Positions 15,857-24,015 are shown, counted from the stretch's first letter. The stretch is 60,898 nucleotides of DNA from CAYJBH01 sp964368625 (GCA_964368625.1 CAYJBH010000018.1:1-60898); one strand, 5' to 3'. Numbers and translations are program-made. Notes: a model not told the origin generated them from the letters alone.

Positions 15857-17134
15857 ATGCCCAAATTTAGTCGAGAAATAGTAGAGGTTTACGGTCGTGA
15901 GATTATCGACTCAAGGGGAAACCCTACAGTTGAGGCTGTTGTAACACTTCAAGATGGAAGTGTTGGCATTGGCGCTGCTCCTAGCGGAGCTTCTACCGGT
16001 ATTTTTGAAGCACTTGAGCTTCGCGACGGTGACAAATCTCGTTATGGTGGAAAAGGTACCGAGAAAGCTGTAGCCAATATCAACTCCTCTATAGCTAAGT
16101 TGCTAAAAGGTGTTGATGCTAGTGATATTTATCTAGTTGACAAGCTAATGATTCGTGGCGATGGCACAAAAGATAAATCTACTTTTGGAGCAAATGCTAT
16201 ACTTGCAGTATCTATTGCAAGTGTTAAGGCAGCGGCTAATTCTCTTGGAATACCGCTTTATATGCTTCTTGGTGGCGTAAACGGTAATGTTTTGCCGGTG
16301 CCAATGATGAACATCCTTAACGGTGGTGCTCATGCAACTAATAACATTGATGTTCAGGAGTTTATGGTAATGCCGGTAGGCGCGGCTTCCTTTAAGGAAG
16401 GTCTACGTTGGTGTGTTGAGGTATTTCATGCTCTTGCAATTCTATTAAAGTCTAAAGGGCTTGCTACCTCTGTTGGAGATGAAGGAGGTTTTGCACCCGA
16501 CCTTGAGAACGAGAACCAGGCACTTGATTTTATCCTTGATGCTATCTCAAATGCCGGCTACAAAGCAGGGGCTGACTTTAAAATTGCTGTTGACGCAGCA
16601 TCCAGTGAGTGGAAAGATGGCAACAACATTGGCAGTTATATAATGCCGAAATCCGGTAAAAAATATACAGCAGCAGAGCTTGTAGCCCATTGGAAAAATC
16701 TTTGCGATAAATACCCAATCTGCTCAATCGAGGATGGTCTTGACGAAGAGGATTGGGAGGGTTGGAAACTTTTAACAGAAGAGCTTGGCGATAGAGTACA
16801 GCTTGTTGGCGATGACCTTTTCGTTACCAACACCGAACGCCTTGCTAAAGGGATTAAAGAAGGTTGTGGTAACTCTATCCTTATTAAGGTAAACCAGATT
16901 GGAACTGTATCCGAGACTCTTGAAGCAATTAAACTTGCACACAAAAATGGTTATACAACCATAATTTCCCATCGTAGCGGTGAAACAGAAGATACAACAA
17001 TTGCAGACCTTGCAGTTGCGGTAAATGCCGGACAGATAAAAACCGGTGCACCAAGCCGTTCTGAACGTGTAGCAAAATATAACCAACTCCTACGCATAGA
17101 AGATGCGCTTTCAGCTACATCCTACAGGATGTAG
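15857..17134 (+). CDS. eno: Enolase
   Basis: Converts 2-phosphoglycerate to phosphoenolpyruvate in glycolysis and gluconeogenesis. The 425-residue length is standard. Visible motifs are REIIDSRGNPTVEA, the mobile loop GAAPSGASTGIFEA, VGDEGGFAPDL with the catalytic Glu, the metal ligands in FKIAVDAASSE, CSIEDGLDEEDW and VQLVGDDLFVTN, the catalytic Lys in ILIKVNQIGT, and ISHRSGETEDT. The ribosome site is TTGGAGG. It is a monocistronic gene with its own promoter. The hairpin TGCCAAGC/GCTTGGCA (17153-17189) after it has no T-run. Confidence 0.98.
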   Translation: MPKFSREIVEVYGREIIDSRGNPTVEAVVTLQDGSVGIGAAPSGASTGIFEALELRDGDKSRYGGKGTEKAVANINSSIAKLLKGVDASDIYLVDKLMIRGDGTKDKSTFGANAILAVSIASVKAAANSLGIPLYMLLGGVNGNVLPVPMMNILNGGAHATNNIDVQEFMVMPVGAASFKEGLRWCVEVFHALAILLKSKGLATSVGDEGGFAPDLENENQALDFILDAISNAGYKAGADFKIAVDAASSEWKDGNNIGSYIMPKSGKKYTAAELVAHWKNLCDKYPICSIEDGLDEEDWEGWKLLTEELGDRVQLVGDDLFVTNTERLAKGIKEGCGNSILIKVNQIGTVSETLEAIKLAHKNGYTTIISHRSGETEDTTIADLAVAVNAGQIKTGAPSRSERVAKYNQLLRIEDALSATSYRM

Positions 17135-17265
17135 TTCGAGTTTATTAATAATTGCCAAGCTGCAATTTTATATATTTTGTGGCTTGGCACATTAAAAATA
17201 GAAAAATTATGCATTATCAACAAAACCTGTTAGGTAAATTGCACAAAGTATATAGCGTTTATTTG

Positions 17266-17294
17266 TTGACTTTGACGAAAAAATAGCTTATAAT
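17266..17294 (+). promoter_or_regulatory. Strong promoter of the 83-residue orphan gene
   Basis: TTGACT (17266-17271), 17-base spacer, perfect TATAAT (17289-17294). The transcript would have an untranslated leader of about 80 bases before the ATG at 17384. Confidence 0.8.
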
Positions 17295-17383
17295 TATATC
17301 AAGATAACAAAAAAGTAAGCTAAAAGGCGATAAACGCTTTTACATAACTAAAGAATAGAGTAAATTATTGAAAGGAAAAATGT

Positions 17384-17635
17384 ATGTACGATTCAGGATT
17401 AAATGTAAACAATGTAAGCATGAGCGAATTTTCTGAAATTATTGCAAGTTGCAAAGGCGATGTATTTTTAGTAACTCCGGAGGGAGACCGCTTAAACCTT
17501 AAGAGTAAACTTTGTCAGTTAATTGGATTTACAAGTCTAATTGAGGGTGGAATTGTTTCTACAGCTCGCTTAGAATGCACAGACAAGGAAGATGAGAGTA
17601 AATTATTCCGCTTTAATCTGTTTGGCGAAAAATAG
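17384..17635 (+). CDS. Small conserved-looking protein of unknown function
   Basis: 83 residues with no signal peptide or membrane segment. The core DVFLVTPEGDRLNLKSKLCQ looks like a compact alpha/beta domain, followed by LIEGGIVSTARLEC and an acidic stretch before FRFNLFGEK. It resembles a family of short hypothetical proteins in Clostridia, but no function is known to me. It has a strong ribosome site (GAAAGGAAAAA), a consensus promoter and its own terminator, so it is a well-expressed single gene. It lies between enolase and the PurF paralogue. Confidence 0.75.
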   Translation: MYDSGLNVNNVSMSEFSEIIASCKGDVFLVTPEGDRLNLKSKLCQLIGFTSLIEGGIVSTARLECTDKEDESKLFRFNLFGEK

Positions 17636-17654
17636 TTCATTAGCCTGTTACCTA

Positions 17655-17686
17655 AAAAAAAGCCTCGACAGCGAGGCTTTTTTGTT
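17655..17686 (+). terminator. Terminator of the orphan gene
   Basis: Eight-base GC-rich core AGCCTCG/CGAGGCT flanked by an A-run and T-run (AAAAAA...TTTTTT), loop ACAG. It is a textbook intrinsic terminator 20 bases after the stop codon. Confidence 0.9.
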
Positions 17687-17773
17687 TTATATGTGGTTTT
17701 AATTAACGGATTTACGATTAGTATTGTTAAATTAGGGTAACTGTGTTAAAATTATAAAGTAAATAGCTAAAAG

Positions 17774-17827
17774 AAAGGGGTGTGCCGTCAAGAATTTTAC
17801 TTGAATTAACGGTGCACTAATATTTTT
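17774..17827 (+). promoter_or_regulatory. Hairpin between Shine-Dalgarno and start codon of the PurF paralogue
   Basis: The only ribosome-site-like sequence, AAAGGGG (17774-17780), lies 47 bases before the ATG. The bases in between form a stem of nine consecutive pairs, GTGTGCCGT (17780-17788) with ACGGTGCAC (17809-17817), including two G-T wobbles. Inside it is a four-pair CAAG (17789-17792) / CTTG (17800-17803) stem with a five-base bulge. Folding this stem leaves ten bases (17818-17827) before the ATG, restoring normal spacing. The last G of the ribosome site lies in the first pair, so the fold could also modulate access. Confidence 0.6.
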
Positions 17828-19234
17828 ATGGGCGGATTTTTTGGTGTTGCTTCAACTAAGTCATGTACTCTGGATCTGTTTTTCGGAGTAGATTACCATT
17901 CACATCTGGGAACAAGGCGAGGCGGAATGGCGGTAGTCGGAGAAGAAGGTTTTTCAAGATCAATTCATAATATTGAGAATACTCCTTTTAGAACCAAATT
18001 TGATGGGGATTTGGGGGAGCTCTCCGGCAATATGGGAATTGGATGCATTTCAGATGACGAACCTCAGCCCTTACTTATTACATCGCACCTGGGTAGTTTT
18101 GCCATAACTACGGTAGGCAAGATTAATAATCTTGAAGAGTTAACAAAACTAGCGATAGGTGATGGTCGCTCACATTTTCAAGAAATGAGCAACGGGAGAA
18201 TTAATGCTACTGAAATTGTGGCATCATTAATTACAAAGCAATCTACCATATTAGAGGGGATAAAGTATGCTCAGGAGTTGATAGATGGCTCTATGTCTAT
18301 TTTACTACTCTTAAAGGAAGGCATTTACGCTGCTAGAGACAAGCTTGGAAGAATACCTATTTTTATAGGTGCAAAGGAAGGCGCTCACTGTGTTTCCTTT
18401 GAAAATTTTGCCTATTTGAATTTGGGCTACAGCGAAAAGAAAGAGCTGGGGCCTGGTGAAGTATGTTATATTACACCGGAATCTTGCGAGAGCATTTCAC
18501 CACCCGGTAAGGATATGAAGATATGTTCCTTTCTATGGGTGTACTACGGGTACCCAACAGCCAGCTATGAGGGGATAAATGTTGAGCAGATGAGATACAA
18601 TTGCGGAGCTATGCTGGCAAAGAGAGATAATGTAAAACCTGATATTGTAGCAGGAGTACCGGATTCCGGTATTGCTCATGCAGTGGGTTATGCTAACGAG
18701 TCAGGATATCCCTTTGCAAGACCATTTATTAAATACACTCCAACATGGCCAAGATCTTTTATGCCAACACATCAAAGCCAGCGAAGTCTTATAGCGAAGA
18801 TGAAGCTGATACCTGTAGAGGCACTTATAAAGAATAAAAAATTACTTCTTATTGATGATTCTATAGTGAGGGGTACTCAGCTAGGAGAAACAACCGACTT
18901 TTTATACACAAGTGGTGCGAAGGAGGTTCATATAAGGCCGGCTTGTCCGCCGTTGCTTTTCGGTTGCAAATATTTAAACTTCTCACGTTCTCGTTCGGAT
19001 ATGGATCTAATCACCAGAAGAACTATTACTAAACTTGAAGGCGAGGAGGTTTCTCTTGAAAGGTTGAGAGAATATGCCGATCCAAACAGTGAATGTTATG
19101 AAGCCATGATTGAGGGGATACGCAAAACGCTAAACTTTACAACACTTAGATACCATAGATTAGATGATCTTGTTGTCTCGGTTGGACTAGAGCCATGTAA
19201 GCTTTGCACCTACTGTTGGAACGGTGTGGAGTAG
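17828..19234 (+). CDS. Amidophosphoribosyltransferase (PurF) paralogue lacking the nucleophilic cysteine
   Basis: 468 residues with an N-terminal Ntn-type glutaminase-like domain (YHSHLGTRRGGMAV) and a C-terminal phosphoribosyltransferase domain. The latter has the GVPDSGIAHAVGYA block and the PRPP loop LLLIDDSIVRGTQ at about residues 338-350. The family normally begins Met-Cys after processing, with Cys1 the glutaminase nucleophile. Here the start is MGGFFGV, so that cysteine is missing. The enzyme may use free ammonia, work with another amidase, or have a different role. The C-terminus ends EPCKLCTYCWNGVE, with three cysteines that could bind metal or an Fe-S cluster. Start site chosen from the PurF N-terminal fold. 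Confidence 0.8.
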   Translation: MGGFFGVASTKSCTLDLFFGVDYHSHLGTRRGGMAVVGEEGFSRSIHNIENTPFRTKFDGDLGELSGNMGIGCISDDEPQPLLITSHLGSFAITTVGKINNLEELTKLAIGDGRSHFQEMSNGRINATEIVASLITKQSTILEGIKYAQELIDGSMSILLLLKEGIYAARDKLGRIPIFIGAKEGAHCVSFENFAYLNLGYSEKKELGPGEVCYITPESCESISPPGKDMKICSFLWVYYGYPTASYEGINVEQMRYNCGAMLAKRDNVKPDIVAGVPDSGIAHAVGYANESGYPFARPFIKYTPTWPRSFMPTHQSQRSLIAKMKLIPVEALIKNKKLLLIDDSIVRGTQLGETTDFLYTSGAKEVHIRPACPPLLFGCKYLNFSRSRSDMDLITRRTITKLEGEEVSLERLREYADPNSECYEAMIEGIRKTLNFTTLRYHRLDDLVVSVGLEPCKLCTYCWNGVE

Positions 19235-19292
19235 TTGTAGAACTTGTTTATTTCTATAATTGAATTAATATAAATAAAATTATAAATTGATG

Positions 19293-19321
19293 TTGACAAG
19301 TGAGCATTGTTATATTATGAT
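19293..19321 (+). promoter_or_regulatory. Promoter of the gcv operon
   Basis: TTGACA (19293-19298), 17-base spacer, TATGAT (19316-19321). The leader to the gcvT ATG is only about 28 bases, which leaves no room for a glycine riboswitch. Confidence 0.7.
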
Positions 19322-19354
19322 TACCCATAGTAGGATTAATTGAGAAGGATAATA

Positions 19355-20407
19355 ATGGGTAAAAAAACACCGCTTTTTGATAAGCATATAGAATTAAAAG
19401 GGCGCATGGTGGAGTTTGCAGGTTATGAACTTCCGGTACAATATGAGGGTATAATAGCCGAGCACAATGCCGTAAGGACAAAGGTTGGCTTATTTGACGT
19501 GTCCCATATGACGGAATTTCTTCTTACCGGTGCGGGATCGATAGATTTTCTTGAAAGGGTTATGACAAACAGTTTCAAGAACTTGGTTTCGGGAAAGGTG
19601 AGATACACACCTATGTGTTATCCAGACGGTGGCACCATAGATGATCTTCTCATATATTGCCTTGAAGAGAATAAATATATTATTGTTGGAAATGCATGTA
19701 ATCATAGCAAGGATTACGAACATCTTAACGCTCAAAAGACTAAAGATGTTGAACTTGTCGATTGTTCAAACAAAATAGCGCAGCTTGCTTTGCAAGGCCC
19801 TCTTGCTACTAGTGTTTTAAATTGCCTAACAGAGCAGGAGTTGCCTATAGGATATTACAGCTTTAAAGATAAAATCAAGGTGGGTACCGTTGAGTGTCTT
19901 GTTTCAAAAACCGGATATACCGGTGAAGATGGGTATGAACTTTATTGCTGTAGCGATGATGCTCATAAACTTTTCAGTTTATTGATTGCACACCCAGATG
20001 TTACCCCGTGTGGACTTGGTTGTCGAGATACTTTGCGCTTTGAGGCAGGTATGCCACTATATGGCCATGAGCTGACCGAGGAGATATCACCATTGGAGTC
20101 GGGACTTTCCTTTGCAGTGAAAATGGAAAAGGAAGACTTTATTGGCAAGGATGAATTGCTTAATTCGCCTAAACGTTTTAGGATAGGGCTTAAGCTTATC
20201 GATAGAGGAATAGCAAGAGGCGGTGAGAAGGTTTTATTAAACGGAAGAGAAATAGGTTTTATAACCTCCGGAACGCATTGTCCAACCCTAGGTGGTGCTT
20301 ATGCAATGGCGATAGTTGACGATGAGTCTCTTCAGTATGATATTGTAATTCGCGGCAAAAATGTATCGGCACAAAGATGTAATATTCCCTTTTATAACAA
20401 GGGTTAA
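19355..20407 (+). CDS. gcvT: Glycine cleavage system T protein (aminomethyltransferase)
   Basis: Transfers the aminomethyl carbon from lipoylated H protein to tetrahydrofolate, releasing ammonia. 350 residues. N-terminal blocks are TPLFDKHIELKGRMVEFAGYE and VGLFDVSHMTEFLL (folate-domain type), then LALQGP, SKTGYTGEDGYELY, GLGCRDTLRFEAGMPLYGHE and the GFITSGTHCPTLGGAYAMA end. An in-frame TTG lies at 19340, but ATG 19355 directly follows the AGAAGG ribosome site. It is the first gene of gcvT-gcvH-gcvPA-gcvPB. No dihydrolipoamide dehydrogenase is in the cluster. Confidence 0.95.
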   Translation: MGKKTPLFDKHIELKGRMVEFAGYELPVQYEGIIAEHNAVRTKVGLFDVSHMTEFLLTGAGSIDFLERVMTNSFKNLVSGKVRYTPMCYPDGGTIDDLLIYCLEENKYIIVGNACNHSKDYEHLNAQKTKDVELVDCSNKIAQLALQGPLATSVLNCLTEQELPIGYYSFKDKIKVGTVECLVSKTGYTGEDGYELYCCSDDAHKLFSLLIAHPDVTPCGLGCRDTLRFEAGMPLYGHELTEEISPLESGLSFAVKMEKEDFIGKDELLNSPKRFRIGLKLIDRGIARGGEKVLLNGREIGFITSGTHCPTLGGAYAMAIVDDESLQYDIVIRGKNVSAQRCNIPFYNKG

Positions 20408-20426
20408 TGAAGAAAGGAATTTAATT

Positions 20427-20798
20427 ATGATAGAGAAAGAAGCATTACTTTATTGCGAGAGCCATGAATGGTTAAGGGCAGATGGAGACGGATATTTTAT
20501 TGGATTAACCGACTATGCCGTTAAAGAACTGGGTGATATTGTTTTTATCGATCTTCCTTCTGTAGACACCGATGTAGATGCCGGTGACTCTATCTGTGAA
20601 GTAGAATCGGTTAAAGCTGTATCTGAGGTGTATGCTCCTATATCCGGCAAAATATGTGTTGTTAACGATGATATTGCTGATACGCCGGAAGAAATTTCAA
20701 ACGCACCTTATGATAGCTGGTTATTTAAGGTTGCCGGAACATGCCAGGATGGATTAATGTCTTATCAGGAATACACAACATTCTGCGAAGGGCTATAA
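20427..20798 (+). CDS. gcvH: Glycine cleavage system H protein
   Basis: Lipoyl carrier that shuttles the methylamine intermediate between P and T proteins. 123 residues. The swinging-arm lysine is K63 in ICEVESVKAVSEVYAP, and LGDIVFIDLP and ISNAPYDSWLFKV are also typical. The start is the ATG at 20427 behind AGAAAGGAA; a longer open reading would begin inside gcvT. It lies 19 bases after gcvT and 1 base before the gcvPA start, in one operon. Confidence 0.96.
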   Translation: MIEKEALLYCESHEWLRADGDGYFIGLTDYAVKELGDIVFIDLPSVDTDVDAGDSICEVESVKAVSEVYAPISGKICVVNDDIADTPEEISNAPYDSWLFKVAGTCQDGLMSYQEYTTFCEGL

Positions 20799-20799
20799 A

Positions 20800-22107
20800 T
20801 TGAATTATCTATGTAATAATAAAGACGATGTTCGTGAGATGTTAAACGCTCTTTCGATAGAGAGCGTAGAACAACTGTTCGATACCGTACCTAAAGATGA
20901 ATACAAAACAAAGCTTGAGTTGCCAAACGGTATTAGCGAGGCAGAGCTAACTTCTTATTTTGCGAAACTAGGCAAAAAAAATCGTGTTTATGATGCAATT
21001 TACCGTGGCGCCGGTTCGGAAAACAGGTATATACCTACTATAGTTCCGGCTGTTGCTGATCGTGAAGAGTTTTTAACTGCGTATACTCCATATCAAGCCG
21101 AGATATCACAAGGAATACTACAGTCTATTTTTGAATACCAAAGTTTAATTTGTCGCTTAACCGACATGCAGGTGTCTAATGCTTCGGTATATGATGGTGC
21201 TACAGCTGCAGCCGAGGCTTGTGTTATGTGCCTCGATAAAAAACGCAATGTAATATTAGTAAGCGATGCAATAAAACCTGAGGTTGCTGCGGTAATTAAA
21301 ACATACGCATATGGACGCAATATCGAGTTAAGAATCGCCCCTTCTATAGATGGGAAAACCGTATTCACAGAAATAGGATCTGACGTGGCAGCGGTATATT
21401 TCGAGCAACCCAATCGTTTTGGAATCATAGAGGATGCCCCGGCAGTGATTGAGTCTATACATGCTTTTGGAGCACTAGCAATTATGGGAGTGCATCCACA
21501 TGCGGCTGCGCTTTTAAAATCGCCGGGCGAATGCAATGCAGACATTGCGGTAGGGGAGGCACAATCGCTTGGAATACCAATGTCGTTTGGCGGCCCTTAC
21601 CTTGGGTTTATGGCAACTTCACAAAAACTGGCACGAAAATTGCCGGGAAGAATTGTAGGTGAAACTGTAGACCGAAATGGAGAAAAGGCCTATGTACTAA
21701 CACTACAGGCAAGAGAACAACACATGCGCCGCGAGAAGGCTGGAAGTAATATCTGTTCCAATCAAGCAAATTGTGCTTTACGTGCCGCTATTTTTATGGC
21801 TTCGGTAGGTGGCGAGGGGTTACGTCAACTTGCAATCGATGGATATTCTCTGTCACACTATGCTCATGGTTTACTATGTGCTATTGATGGAATTACATCG
21901 AAATATAACAACGACTTTTTATTTGAATTTGTAACATGTTCTGATAAAGATGATGAAATACTAAATTTATTAAGAGAAAATAATATACTTGGCGGCTATA
22001 GAATAGAAGATGGGATTTTGTGGTGTTTTACCGAGCTTAATTGCCGTGAAGAGATTGATTTGATGGTTCAACTGGTAAAACAGTGCCTCGGAAAGGGGAT
22101 AAGATAA
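20800..22107 (+). CDS. gcvPA: Glycine dehydrogenase (decarboxylating) subunit 1
   Basis: N-terminal half of the two-subunit P protein that decarboxylates glycine and passes the methylamine group to GcvH. 435 residues. Motifs include IPTIVPAVADREEFLTAYTPYQ, AEISQGILQSIFEYQSLIC, TDMQVSNASVYDGATAAAEA, and MSFGGPYLGFMA towards the middle. The subunit lacks the PLP lysine, as expected, because that sits on GcvPB. It starts with TTG, tightly packed behind gcvH with GCGAAGGG as ribosome site. Split gcvP is common in Firmicutes and other anaerobes. Confidence 0.95.
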   Translation: MNYLCNNKDDVREMLNALSIESVEQLFDTVPKDEYKTKLELPNGISEAELTSYFAKLGKKNRVYDAIYRGAGSENRYIPTIVPAVADREEFLTAYTPYQAEISQGILQSIFEYQSLICRLTDMQVSNASVYDGATAAAEACVMCLDKKRNVILVSDAIKPEVAAVIKTYAYGRNIELRIAPSIDGKTVFTEIGSDVAAVYFEQPNRFGIIEDAPAVIESIHAFGALAIMGVHPHAAALLKSPGECNADIAVGEAQSLGIPMSFGGPYLGFMATSQKLARKLPGRIVGETVDRNGEKAYVLTLQAREQHMRREKAGSNICSNQANCALRAAIFMASVGGEGLRQLAIDGYSLSHYAHGLLCAIDGITSKYNNDFLFEFVTCSDKDDEILNLLRENNILGGYRIEDGILWCFTELNCREEIDLMVQLVKQCLGKGIR

Positions 22108-22109
22108 GT

Positions 22110-23531
22110 ATGAAGACTATTTTTGAACGTCCCGCTGCCGGTCATCACAGTAATTTACTTCCCGGTTTAACTGTTCCTGAGTGTATGCCGAGTGAAGAAT
22201 TTTTGGGGAAAACACCAAACATTCCCTGTCTTGCTGAACCGGAAATATCAAGGCATTATAAGGCGCTTTCTGATGAATGCTTTTCAGTTAGTAGTGGATT
22301 TTATCCTTTAGGTAGCTGTACCATGAAGCATAATCCAAAGGTTGCGGAACGCGTTGTTAATGCCACTGAGTTTTCACAGCTTCATCCACTTATGCCGTGC
22401 GAAGATGCACAGGGCATTCTGCAAGCAATGCATGAATGTGAAAAAGCACTGTGTGCTTTAACAAACCTTGATGCAGCAGCATTGTCACCAGCAGCAGGAG
22501 CTCACGGCGAGTTTGCAGCTATAATGGTAATAAAAGCTTACAACGAAAGTCGTGGCGAAACCAATAGAACAAAGATTATTGTACCCGATACAGCGCATGG
22601 TACTAACCCGGCCACAGCAGTAATGTGTGGGTACACTACGGTAGATATTCCTTCAAATAGATATGGTCGAGTAGATATTGAAAAGCTTCGTGAAGTTATT
22701 TCTAACGATGTTGCAGCATTGATGCTAACCAACCCGAATACCCTTGGAATATTTGAAACTGATATTCCCGAAATCACACGCTTGTGCCACGAAAATGGTG
22801 TTATTTGTTATTATGATGGTGCAAACCTAAATGCTATAATGGGCATTGCAAAACCTGGGGATATGGGTTTTGATCTTTGCCATTTTAACGTGCACAAAAC
22901 TCTAGCTACTCCTCATGGAGGCGGTGGACCCGGAAGTGGACCGATAGTCTGCCGAGATTTCCTTGCTCCATTTTTACCTGCTCCATTGGTGCAATTTAAT
23001 GATGGAGAATATAGATTAGCTGTACCGGAAAAGTCGGTAGGGAGTGTAAAGTCGTTCCATGGGAATGTATCTGTTATACTTCGTGCATATTCCTACATGC
23101 TATCACTTGGAGGCGATGGATTACGTGAAGCCAGCTGTATGGCGGTACTTAATGCTAACTACCTAAAACATCGACTGCGCGAGGTTTTCCCGCCGGTTTA
23201 TGAGGTTGACACCTATCACGAGTTTGTTGTATCGGCAAAAAGTTATCGTGATGAATATGGTGTAAGTGCAGGAGATATCGCTAAAGCTATGCAGGACGCC
23301 GGATTACACCCGCCTACAATGTATTTTCCGCTGCTAGTTCCTGAAGCCTTAATGTTCGAACCCACCGAAACTGAGAGTAAACAGACCATCGATGAAGTGG
23401 CAAATAGCATAATAGAAATCTGTGAAAAGGCTAAAACCAATCCCGAATACTTTGAGAAAGCCCCGTATAATAAAATAGTCTCAAGACCAGACGAAGCCGC
23501 TGCTGCCAGAAATCCAAAGCTTACATATTAA
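22110..23531 (+). CDS. gcvPB: Glycine dehydrogenase (decarboxylating) subunit 2
   Basis: PLP-binding half of P protein, 473 residues. The Schiff-base lysine is about residue 263 in HFNVHKTLATPHGGGGPGSG. Upstream blocks are FYPLGSCTMKHNPKVAE and LDAAALSPAAGAHGEFA, with PDTAHGTNPA following. The ATG at 22110 is 2 bases after the gcvPA stop, with AAAGGGG inside the upstream gene as ribosome site. It is the last gene of the operon and is followed by a strong terminator. Reversal for serine/glycine synthesis from one-carbon units is also possible in acetogen-like metabolism. Confidence 0.95.
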   Translation: MKTIFERPAAGHHSNLLPGLTVPECMPSEEFLGKTPNIPCLAEPEISRHYKALSDECFSVSSGFYPLGSCTMKHNPKVAERVVNATEFSQLHPLMPCEDAQGILQAMHECEKALCALTNLDAAALSPAAGAHGEFAAIMVIKAYNESRGETNRTKIIVPDTAHGTNPATAVMCGYTTVDIPSNRYGRVDIEKLREVISNDVAALMLTNPNTLGIFETDIPEITRLCHENGVICYYDGANLNAIMGIAKPGDMGFDLCHFNVHKTLATPHGGGGPGSGPIVCRDFLAPFLPAPLVQFNDGEYRLAVPEKSVGSVKSFHGNVSVILRAYSYMLSLGGDGLREASCMAVLNANYLKHRLREVFPPVYEVDTYHEFVVSAKSYRDEYGVSAGDIAKAMQDAGLHPPTMYFPLLVPEALMFEPTETESKQTIDEVANSIIEICEKAKTNPEYFEKAPYNKIVSRPDEAAAARNPKLTY

Positions 23532-23548
23532 CAAATATCTAGCAAGAC

Positions 23549-23595
23549 AACAGTTATACAGCTATTATTTAAAGGATGCTGTATAACTGTTTTTC
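23549..23595 (+). terminator. Terminator of the gcv operon
   Basis: Perfect 14-bp stem AACAGTTATACAGC (23549-23562) / GCTGTATAACTGTT (23578-23591) with a 15-base loop and trailing T residues. Confidence 0.85.
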
Positions 23596-23631
23596 AGTGA
23601 CAATAAATAAAAATCAGCTTGTAGAAAATTA

Positions 23632-23660
23632 TTGACATTTATATTTGCCTTTGCTATAAT
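23632..23660 (+). promoter_or_regulatory. Promoter of tRNA-Pro
   Basis: TTGACA (23632-23637), 17-base spacer, TATAAT (23655-23660). Both boxes match the SigA consensus perfectly. Confidence 0.85.
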
Positions 23661-23681
23661 ATTTAACTGTAAGGTAAATAA

Positions 23682-23758
23682 CGAGGTGTGGCTCAGTTTG
23701 GTAGAGCGCTGCGTTCGGGACGCAGAGGCCGCAAGTTCGAATCTTGTCACCTCGACCA
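23682..23758 (+). tRNA. tRNA-Pro (anticodon CGG)
   Basis: Complete 77-base tRNA. Acceptor CGAGGTG/CACCTCG, D-arm GCTC...GAGC, anticodon arm CTGCG-TTCGGGA-CGCAG (anticodon CGG, reading CCG), T-arm with GTTCGAATC, discriminator A and encoded CCA. Open frames read across this gene on either strand are artefacts. Confidence 0.97.
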
Positions 23759-23760
23759 CT

Positions 23761-23795
23761 CGTCGCGGACTTCACTTAAGTTCGCGACGTTTTTT
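23761..23795 (+). terminator. Terminator of tRNA-Pro
   Basis: CGTCGCG (23761-23767) pairs with CGCGACG near 23783-23789. An inner stem ACTTCACTTAAGT sits at the top and six T residues follow. Confidence 0.85.
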
Positions 23796-23955
23796 CTTCG
23801 GAAAAATATCGCTCACCCGTTTCGTCGCTCCTCGTTATTCCGCCCAAAGGCGTTCGCTCACACAGGGCGGTTTGTTCACTCTCTTTTTCCTTTGTGCGGG
23901 GAGACGGTGCTTCGCACACCCAACGTTCGAATCCTCAAACTATTTGCCGTGACAG

Positions 23956-23976
23956 CTTTTTCGACCGTAAAAGACA
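23956..23976. repeat. Direct repeat copy 1 flanking the MuF remnant
   Basis: The sequence CTTTTTCGACCGTAAAAGAC at 23956 recurs with three substitutions and one deleted base at 25792-25811, on the other side of the truncated phage-like gene. About 17 of 20 aligned positions match. Confidence 0.45.
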
Positions 23977-23978
23977 CT

Positions 23979-24015
23979 CGTCACTCACTTCATTAAGTGG
24001 GCGACGATTTTTTTT
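23979..24015. terminator. Second terminator-like hairpin, diverged copy of the tRNA-Pro terminator
   Basis: CGTCACTCACTT (23979-23990) pairs with AAGTGGGCGACG (23995-24006) around CATT, followed by a long T-run. Its sequence aligns with the tRNA-Pro terminator at 23761-23795, suggesting an old duplication. It abuts the 3' end of the minus-strand MuF remnant. Confidence 0.65.

Noticed and set aside
17153..17189. Intrinsic terminator of enolase at TGCCAAGC/GCTTGGCA
   Set aside because: The stem is good but the loop is over 20 bases and no T-run follows, so it is not called.
19235..19354. Glycine riboswitch in front of gcvT
   Set aside because: The promoter leaves a leader of only about 28 bases and no tandem aptamer-like sequence is visible.
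23565..23759. Open frames across the tRNA-Pro gene on both strands (for example one beginning MVEVTRFELAASASRTQRST)
   Set aside because: These are read-through of the tRNA sequence and its flanks, a well-known artefact; the tRNA fold is perfect.
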